Positions 56,691-64,000 of a stretch of DNA of 64,000 nt are shown here, one piece after another; the stretch's first letter is position 1; each line of letters starts with the position of its first letter. Made by a program: the position numbers and the translations under genes. The notes below the pieces were generated by a model. That model was not told the DNA's origin and did no database searches. It worked only from the letters and a program-made list of their open reading frames with translations. The stretch comes from Zanthoxylum bungeanum (lineage: Eukaryota > Streptophyta > Magnoliopsida > Sapindales > Rutaceae), in the NCBI GenBank assembly GCA_019454045.1, contig SKCR01036115.1, positions 58,575-122,574 on the forward strand, written 5' to 3'.

Positions 56691-59314
56691 TTCAATTTCA
56701 TTATCATACTTTAAGGATCTAATCCTTAGTTCTGATTCAGAAATTAAGGAGTCTACTGCGACAAGCTTAATGGATTAAGCACTAAAGTTATCATCACATA
56801 AATCTTCCAAAGATTATGCTCTACTATTTTCTTAACTCCGGGCTTAGGCCTAATATGTTATTTTATCAAAAAAGTAACTTATTAGTTTCCAGGACTGTCC
56901 TGAAATTATTCCCAATTTGAAAATTAAACCATTTAAATACATTTTCCCTAGGATTATGTTTCAAATGTCAATCTTTCAATTTTATCTTGATTTTAATAGT
57001 CCAACTATTTAATCAACGATTTCAGGTACTGTTTAATATAATGATTACTATAATCCAACTATTTAATCAACTATACTTTTAATAGATTAAAATCAATTAT
57101 ATTGATTACTATAATCCAATTATAAAATCAACTATAAATGAATAGTTTGAATACAGTCCAACTGTTGATTAAAACAACGTTTAAATATTACTCCAACTAA
57201 CATTTAATATATTTGACGAATGATATTTGTTTGAGCGCGTATGGCAAGTAATTAAATGAATATTGCAAATTCAATTCTTGCCTCCCACTATTTTTCGGCG
57301 AGCCTCTAACCCTCTGTCGAGTACTCGGGAAACCGCATTTCCTAGTGGGCTAGGATCCCATTAAATATCACACAATCTTGACTTTGGCCAACAAATTGTA
57401 TGATAATTAACTAGGTAGATCTCTAAGATCGATTGGATCCAATCCAATTCCTAAATCCGGTAGGGGGACATCCAAGTCCGAAACATATATCTTATATATG
57501 CCAATACATCCAATGTATTACCTAACCATTTTTCCTCTAAATCAACTAAGCCTTGACTTTGGCACAACAAACTTAGTTATCCCAGTTAAGCGCGACCCAT
57601 TGACCATGGAAAGCTTCGTAATCAATGTCGATGGACAAGAAGTGGTCTTGACTTGGCCAACAAACCACAACTTGGACAAGACACCAATATGGAACAAAGC
57701 CTTCGTGATTCAAACACATCCTCGACGGAAAAAGGCCTTGACTTTGGCCAACAAGCCAATGCCAGTCTCGGATCTTGAGTAGAATCACTCAATGGAAGGA
57801 AAAACGCTTAATATTTTGCGAGGGTTTTTCGAATGCAAATTGGCAACCAATTTATTATCTTTGTTAAGGTCTCATCATCATACACCCTTAAACATGCATT
57901 CTAAACACATAATAAAGCGCGTATAAATAAAGTAATAATGATATGCGGATGGATACTTTACACATTGATCCTAGATCAAAACTCTCATTTTCTCTCTCCC
58001 GCTAGCACATGTATGACTTCTACCCATTACACTACACTTCTAAAGAAACCTCATTTACATTGAGGGGAATAAGTGAGAAGAGAATACAAAGAATATGGAG
58101 GTATAAGGCTGGACACGCAGGTCCAATTAATAAATCAAATTTATTACAACAATTTCTAAAATTGTCCCACCCATCTAATATACATCTGATATACATTATT
58201 CATGCATCGCAACCATGTATTCACACAAGCATGTTATCAATCAATCTAATCAAATTAATTAATATGATAATTAGTGATCATCCAATGTTCAAACAACGAT
58301 TTGATTTTGTTCGAGTCAAACTCGTTTTGCGAATAAGTACTCAAAGTACGAATTCTTGAATTAAATTAAACTACATAATTAAATCCAATTTAATATGCAT
58401 TTAATACTAATCCACTATTTAATTCCAAATTAAATACTACACTTTATTAATGAACTTTTTCGACTTAAATTCCAAATTTAATCATTACGGGTCTCAAAGC
58501 CTGATTAACGTCCAACGTCAATTTAATTAAAGTCCAATGGGCTTTTAATTAATTCTTAAGGCGTGGACTTTTGGTGAAATCGGGTCAAACCGAATAACCA
58601 AAATCCAATCCGGGAATTACCCCATAAGCCCAGAAATCAATTTTGGCCCATTAGGCCCAATTAAACTTTAAAGGTCCATTAAGTCGCATTTGGCTTTATG
58701 GATGCGGTTTTGGGCCCAATTGGATCCAATCCATTTGGCCTAAACCTAACTTGGTACAACCAAGCCCAATTAGCTCAATTACAACTTTAAAAGCCCAATT
58801 TACAAAATAGGCCAATTTAATTAAATTACAAAATCCAATTTCACATTTAATAAACTAAAGTGTATAGCATTAATAATTACCCAAATCAATATTTCCAAAA
58901 CACCAAATTTGTACAATTAATCATGCTCATTAATATTAAATCATGTCCAACACAATTTAATTAAAATCAAACCCAATTTTACATGCTCAAAGTCTCGGCA
59001 TTTGTGGGGAAATTATATTGATTTGGTTTCATTCCAATTAAATCCACAATAGAAATAAATCAACATTCCCGAATGGTTTCCAACACATCCAATGATCAAA
59101 AATCAAAAAATCACCAAGACAAAATAGGGCATAACTTTCGGCCAACACCAAAAAATTTGGGCAAAAATGTTCCAAACACAATTTCATGAAATTGATCCAA
59201 TCAATCTTCAATTCAACATGATTTAAGCATATTCAAACATCCAATTTAATCAAATCATGCTCAAAATCAATTTACCCAATTTTAAGCCCTAAATCAAATT
59301 TCATGCTCAACCTT
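56691..59314 (-). other. long leader of copia B
   Basis: The segment between the gag remnant and the PBS contains TTGACTTTGGCCAACAA-type motifs (about 57378, 57648 and 57737) and odd palindromes around 56990-57200. It also has an AT-rich half (58100-59000) and an antisense open frame (57498-57782, 94 codons). That frame shares PVKRxPLTMxSFVINVDGQE with A. No gag N-terminus is recognised. Confidence 0.5.
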
Positions 59315-59326
59315 GCTCTGATACCA
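59315..59326 (-). promoter_or_regulatory. primer binding site of copia B
   Basis: GCTCTGATACCA on the plus strand is the complement of TGGTATCAGAGC, one base from the 5' LTR. Confidence 0.9.
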
Positions 59327-59327
59327 T

Positions 59328-61380
59328 TGTTGGTTTCTATTAAGGTCCCAAGATCATAAACAAGCATGAAATAAGTACGAATACAAATCAACAAAGTTGC
59401 GGAATACTTACATCGATCGGTTTTGAGCGACGCGGAGACGAACAAAACTGAAATTCTGCCCTCTGTTCCTCGGCAATGAGCTGCTATTTTGGTGTCCTCC
59501 ATGGATGGTTTTTGAGCTCCTTCGTCAAGCTTCAAGCTTCGTCAAACGGTTCCAAGCTCATGAGTGGACTTCCCAATCACCTTCGTATGTCTCTCGGAGT
59601 GATAGCTCTCGATGATTTTGCCGCAAAACCATCATACTTGTGATTCCCTTCTTCTCGGTTTTAGGCAGAAAAACCAGTGAAGATAATGCCCACCATGGGC
59701 GTGTAAGAGAGAAAAGAAAAGAGAGGAGAGAGATGGGTTTGTATATCATGTTATTTGATTTCCAAAATCAATTAAACATATACCAAAAAAATTGAATTTC
59801 AAAAAGTCAAAAGTACAAGCTTTAAAGCTTCCATCTACCACCATCAATCAATCAATCAATGAATAGTGACTGGCATCAATCACTCAAAGTGAAAGACATT
59901 CATCACTTGATTGACGAATGATGTGACGCTAGATGCGACTAGTGATTTGACACTTGATTTGACTTACGTGCCGCACTCGAATTCGAAATGCGAATGCGCT
60001 CGCAAATAATCTCGGGCTCGGGTTCGCTAATTCCAAATTAACGAATTTTCCGTTGCGACGTAATTAAATCTAATTTAATTAAATAATCATGCCTAGCATA
60101 ATTACTATTCATGTCGCTAACGAATTGATTCTAAATTAATTCGTTCGCTCGAATTAAAATCTAATTTTAATTCCGCGTCGAAATCTAATTTCGTTTAATA
60201 TATCGAATATATTAATTTATCGATTAATTCCAAATTAATCGTTATCTCTCTTTAATTGATATTTTATCCCAGATAAAATATCTCCGCAATTAATCCCAGA
60301 TTAATATTCTCTCTCATCTAATTAATCCCAGATTAATTAAAAGTGCGAGTCATACATCATCGGTGAATCTTTGGGAAGCGACCCATGAGATCCCCGGATA
60401 TGTTGGCAGTAAATTGGTCGTCGGACTATCTGAACACGTAAGTACCTGGTACTACGTTTTACCGATTTACAAGACAAGGTTGGCTTCTAGAAAAGCGCCA
60501 TGCCTACCCCATTCTCCAGAAATATCCTTACAGGATTAAATGATCTATATCAGGCGTAGTATACGTAGTATTGCGTATTTCTGTCCAGTATCGGATGATC
60601 ACGTGCTAGGCCTGGGGCTGGAATTGTGTATGCCCCGTACGAAGCACATGTCGGATGTCTGGTAACTAGTCTCTATAATCGGATAAACGTGACCTTGTCA
60701 TTTTATCCCGATGACTGCAGTACTTAAGAGTACTAGTACCGTATCCTACGTGACCATCATCTCCATATGACTGGAGTGACACTTCTGTCTTGACATCACA
60801 CCCAACACACTACGATTCTCAATATACCCAGCATTGGCGTACATAGAACATGTTAAAGCCTTGACGACCGCGACCAAAGTATATTGATTGTCGCAAGTAT
60901 TAGCGGTGCAAGTCAGGTTAAGACCAAATACACCTACCCTGATTTCGGACTTCCATAGACACATAGTCATACTACCAATGGAATTCCGAGGGGGGTCTAT
61001 CCAGAGCGAAGCTGTTTCCCGTACCATCGGTAAAACACAACCTCCTATTACACTTGCATGAGTATCATATACCCAAATATATAAGAACTATGTCGTTTGC
61101 CCTCACAATGCGCACAAGTGTAATACTAGTCTTTTACGTATTTATCGATGTCCAATCTCGATAATACTCTGACTAGGGATATTTAATGATTTATCCTTCA
61201 TGGACTGATACTGTCTCATATCATTCTCCGTCCAGGAACAAATCACAAGGACCTCTCATCATTTATATTTAGGTGATCTAATCACAAATGATAGAGTGCA
61301 ATCTCCTTGTCACATAGTTAATTTTACAACAACACCATGATCTGTACAAATAGTGACGCTATGGTCATAATTGTCCAATA
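59328..61380 (-). repeat. 5' LTR of copia B
   Basis: 2053 bp, direct partner of 51466-53523 with a moderate number of substitutions and small indels. It carries the same hairpin array and a 93-codon sense-strand frame at 60746-61027 matching that of the other LTR. Confidence 0.9.
60018..60333. repeat. hairpin array in the right LTR of copia B
   Basis: It has the same ordered series as 52158-52472, including TTCGCTAATT-CCA-AATTAACGAA, TAATTAAAT-CTA-ATTTAATTA, GAATTAAAAT-CTA-ATTTTAATTC, CGAAAT-CTA-ATTTCG, CGATTAATT-CCA-AATTAATCG and AATTAATC-CCA-GATTAAT. Confidence 0.85.
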
Positions 61381-61385
61381 GTATG

Positions 61386-62544
61386 TAAGCTTAGAAGTCC
61401 ATTTATGGACTTAAACAGACTTCACGAAGTTGGAATCTTCGATTCAATGAGATAATCAAATTATCTGGTTTTCTCAAGAATTCGGAAGAATCCTTTGTGT
61501 ATAAGAAGACTAGTGGAAGTATGGTTGTATTTTTAATTCTCTATGTTGACGACATCTTTATCATTGGGAATGATATCAGGATGATGCAAGGCGTCAAAGC
61601 TTACCTCTGTAAGAATTTCTCCATGTAGGACCTGAGTGAAGCTTCTTATGTCTTAGGCATAAAACTCTATAGAGATAGAGAAAGGAAGTTTATTGGGTTA
61701 TCCCAATAAACGTACATAGATAAGATCTTAGAACGATATAATTTTGGTAATTGTAAGACAACAAACATACCGTTCAGACATGGCTTACATCTTTCAAAGA
61801 AGATGTGTCCACAAACAGAAGATGAGAAGATTAGAATATCTAATCATCATTATGCTTCGTGTTTGGGTAGCATCATGTATGTCATGTTATGTACTAGGCC
61901 TGATATCAGCTTCACACTTAGTGTGACCAGCAGATATTAGTCCAATCCAGGAAATCACCATTAGATGGCCATTAAATATATCCTCAAGTATCTTAAAGGT
62001 ACTAAGGATAAGTTTATTATATATGGAGGAAACGAACTACAAGTTAATGTGTATACGGATTCTGATTTCTAATCGGATCCTGATGATAGAAAGTCTACAT
62101 TAGGATTCGTATTTACCCTTAATGGAGGTACAGTTTATTGGAAGAGTTCCAAACAGGGGTCAACAACTGATTCCACCACAGAGACAGAATATATTGCAGC
62201 TTTTGAAGCTGCAAAGGAAGATGTATGGGTTAGGAACTTTATCACAGAATTGTGAGTAGTCCCAAGTATCGAGAATCTGATTCTGTTATACTGTGATAAT
62301 ACTGGAGCCATTGCGCAAGCAAAGGAACTGAGGGTGCATCAAAAGTCGAAGCATGTGGAATGAAAATACCACATCATTCAAGAGATTGTGTCGCGAGGGG
62401 ACATTATCGTGTGCAAGGTACCGAATAAAGATAATGTAGCAGACCAGCTTACCAAGGCCATTCCTCCAAAGTTATTTGATAAACATGTAGAGTCGATGGG
62501 TATTAGATACAATCGATATTGGCACTAGAGCAAGTGAGAGAATT
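61386..62544 (+). pseudogene. copia C RT C-terminus, RNase H and PPT
   Basis: After the B insertion the RT continues with the catalytic YVDD at 61542-61553 (LYVDDIFIIGND) and ASYVLGIKLYRDRERKFIGL. Then come GSIMYVMLCTRPDISFTLSV (about 61868) and YILKYLKGTKDKFIIYGG. The RNase H has VYTDSDF, KSTLGFVFTLNGGTVYWKSS (about 62092) and TETEYIAAFEAAKEDVWVRNF (about 62179). The end has HIIQEIVSRGDIIVCKVP and NKDNVADQLTKAIP. Stops near 61626, 61927, 62070, 62253 and 62361 inactivate it. CAAGTGAGAGAATT (62531-62544) is a weakened PPT. Confidence 0.88.
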
Positions 62545-63367
62545 TGTTAGGGTTGGTGCTCAGAGCACAAATTTTCTTATGTATTTCCCTGTAAATACTT
62601 ATGTAACAAAAGTGTCGCAACTCATATTCAGTTGTATCATGACGTTGTCATTCTTAGACCGTTCCTGGTCAAGTTTACACTACTTGGTCAGTAAAGTAAA
62701 CCCGTTGAGACTGGTACATGTCGTATATTGGAATCTTGGATTCCAATGGTTTCTCAATGAATTAAGTGTCTTGGAGACTTGTATAGACGTGTAGGTATTT
62801 ATTACGGAAAAATACTGAACGACTTACTGAAGATTCTTAATGGATGGTACACCAACGTCAATAAGAATCTTCTCGGGTTGAATGACTATAGTGATTCTTT
62901 GACTTGAGATACCATTGTGGATATAAGAGTTATCCTCCACACTTAGATGACAGTCACGTCACCGATCTATTAAGATCATACCTCCGCTTGTTCGTTGGGT
63001 GTGGACTGATGTTCAGGATATCATGTGTGTATCAAGAAAAGATATGTCAGTTCTTTGTACATAGCATAGGTATTCAATATGGAATTAGCAATCTGTTAAA
63101 TCCATGGGCTCGTGGTACACTGTAGAAATTAGTTCTAAGTGTTATTAAGAGATTGCTAATAGAAACGTCGACGTGATTATATCTATAGAGATTTGACGTT
63201 TATATCTATATCTCTGGAATAATCTGGATACCTGTGATGGAGGAATTATACGCATATAATGATCTCGACCTGTATGGTTCAGAGAGTTTATCAGTGTTCG
63301 TCATAATTTATGGGTGGGTAGATTACGACACGAAATTAGATTTTGTGACGGATATGCATGAACCTAG
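62545..63367 (+). mobile_element. 3' LTR of copia C, truncated
   Basis: This repeats the start of 45544-47937 (TGTTAGGGTTGGTGCTCAGAG), with a deletion of about 75 bp near 62605 relative to the 5' LTR. It is cut at 63367 after AACCTAG, where the 5' LTR continues AACCTAGAGAATC. Confidence 0.88.
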
Positions 63368-64000
63368 TGTTGGGGTTGGTGCTCAGAGCGCCAATCCGGG
63401 CCGTATTTATGTCTGATTCATGAATACGAACATCCCCTTATTCCATAATATTACTTATTTATGGTTGCACCTCTTGTTCTTATATACGTATTCGATCTGA
63501 TTACGATTAGATTGAAACTAAATGTGGTTTAGTGATATGTATATATTAGACAAAGGCCCGATAATATATAATGCAGTACACAGTTACAAGTTAGTTTGTA
63601 ATTGACATTGGGAAGTGTCACTGCTATATATATATTATCAAACATAGTTCCTGGTCAAGATTTGCTAACACGGGTCGGTTAGTCAAATCCGTTGAGACCA
63701 GTACATGTCGTATATCGAGACTTGGTCCGATGGTTTATCCAATGAACATGAGTCTATGGAGACTCGTATAGACGTGTAGGTGTTTATAGTGGATAAACAC
63801 TGAACGGCTCACCGAAGATTCTTAATGGATGGTACACCAACGTCAATAAGAATCTTCTCGGGTTGAGTAGCATAGTGGTCGTTCGACTTGAGACACCACT
63901 GTGGATGTATGAGACATCCTCCACACTTAGATGGCAGTCACGTCACCGATCTATTTAGATCAGACCTCCGCCTGTTCGTTGGGTGTGGATCGATCCTCAG
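63368..64000 (+). mobile_element. related copia LTR H, partial
   Basis: Starts TGTTGGGGTTGGTGCTCAGAGCGCC inside the C 3' LTR and runs off the window. It shares blocks with C and F such as TATAGACGTGTAGGT, GGATGGTACACCAACGTCAA and CAGTCACGTCACCGATCTAT. The sequence after its start differs (63390-63640). CCTAG at 63363-63367 is the presumed left target site. Whether it is a solo LTR or a full element cannot be seen. Confidence 0.8.

Larger units (their letters stand above)
51466..61380 (-). mobile_element. Ty1/copia retrotransposon B, nested in C
   Basis: A 9.9-kb minus-strand element with LTRs 51466-53523 and 59328-61380. GTATG flanks it on both sides (51461-51465 and 61381-61385), and removing it restores RT continuity in C. 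The right LTR ends CCAATA instead of CCAACA. It belongs to the same family group as A and D, with matching LTR plan, leader and pol. Confidence 0.92.

Overview
This window is plant nuclear heterochromatin, very probably from a eudicot. It consists almost entirely of nested LTR retrotransposons, and I found no intact host gene, tRNA or rRNA. Every long stretch can be assigned to a Ty1/copia or Ty3/gypsy element from LTR ends, target-site duplications (TSDs), primer binding sites (PBS), polypurine tracts (PPT) and decayed gag-pol domains. Coding regions are broken by stops and frameshifts. Many are single-base indels, so part of the damage could be consensus error in the assembly.

The layers are as follows. 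G, a minus-strand gypsy fragment (44330-45543), is the oldest substrate. F, a plus-strand copia LTR, ends against G at 44329; its visible parts are 29815-31130 and 43520-44329. D, a minus-strand copia element, lies in F and occupies 1-1146, 11970-18425 and 28284-29814, starting left of the window. D was hit twice. One hit is a 10.8-kb Tat-type gypsy element with gag but almost no pol (1147-11969, TSD CCAAG). The other is a related minus-strand copia element A (18426-28283, TSD GGGCT). F was also hit by E, a 12.4-kb Athila-type gypsy element (31131-43519, TSD TTGGA). To the right lies C, a plus-strand copia element (from 45544) of the same LTR family as F. It is split in its reverse transcriptase by B, a third minus-strand copia of the A/D group (51466-61380, TSD GTATG). 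The 3' LTR of C is cut at 63367 by a related LTR, H, which runs off the window.

Three things stand out. (1) Downstream of pol, the Athila element E carries an intronless, frameshifted but nearly full-length homologue of LONELY GUY (LOG), the plant cytokinin-activating phosphoribohydrolase. A small cysteine-rich reading frame precedes it. (2) The LTRs of A, B and D each hold an array of about ten short inverted repeats with a three-base centre (CCA, CTA, CCG and similar), and the same style of palindrome recurs in their long leaders. (3) The Tat-type element has lost pol between gag and the last codons of the polyprotein. Its gag is open apart from two in-frame stops, and a 51-bp tandem array follows. 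An apparent unequal-crossover duplication of an LTR tail and several repeated leader motifs are also noted.
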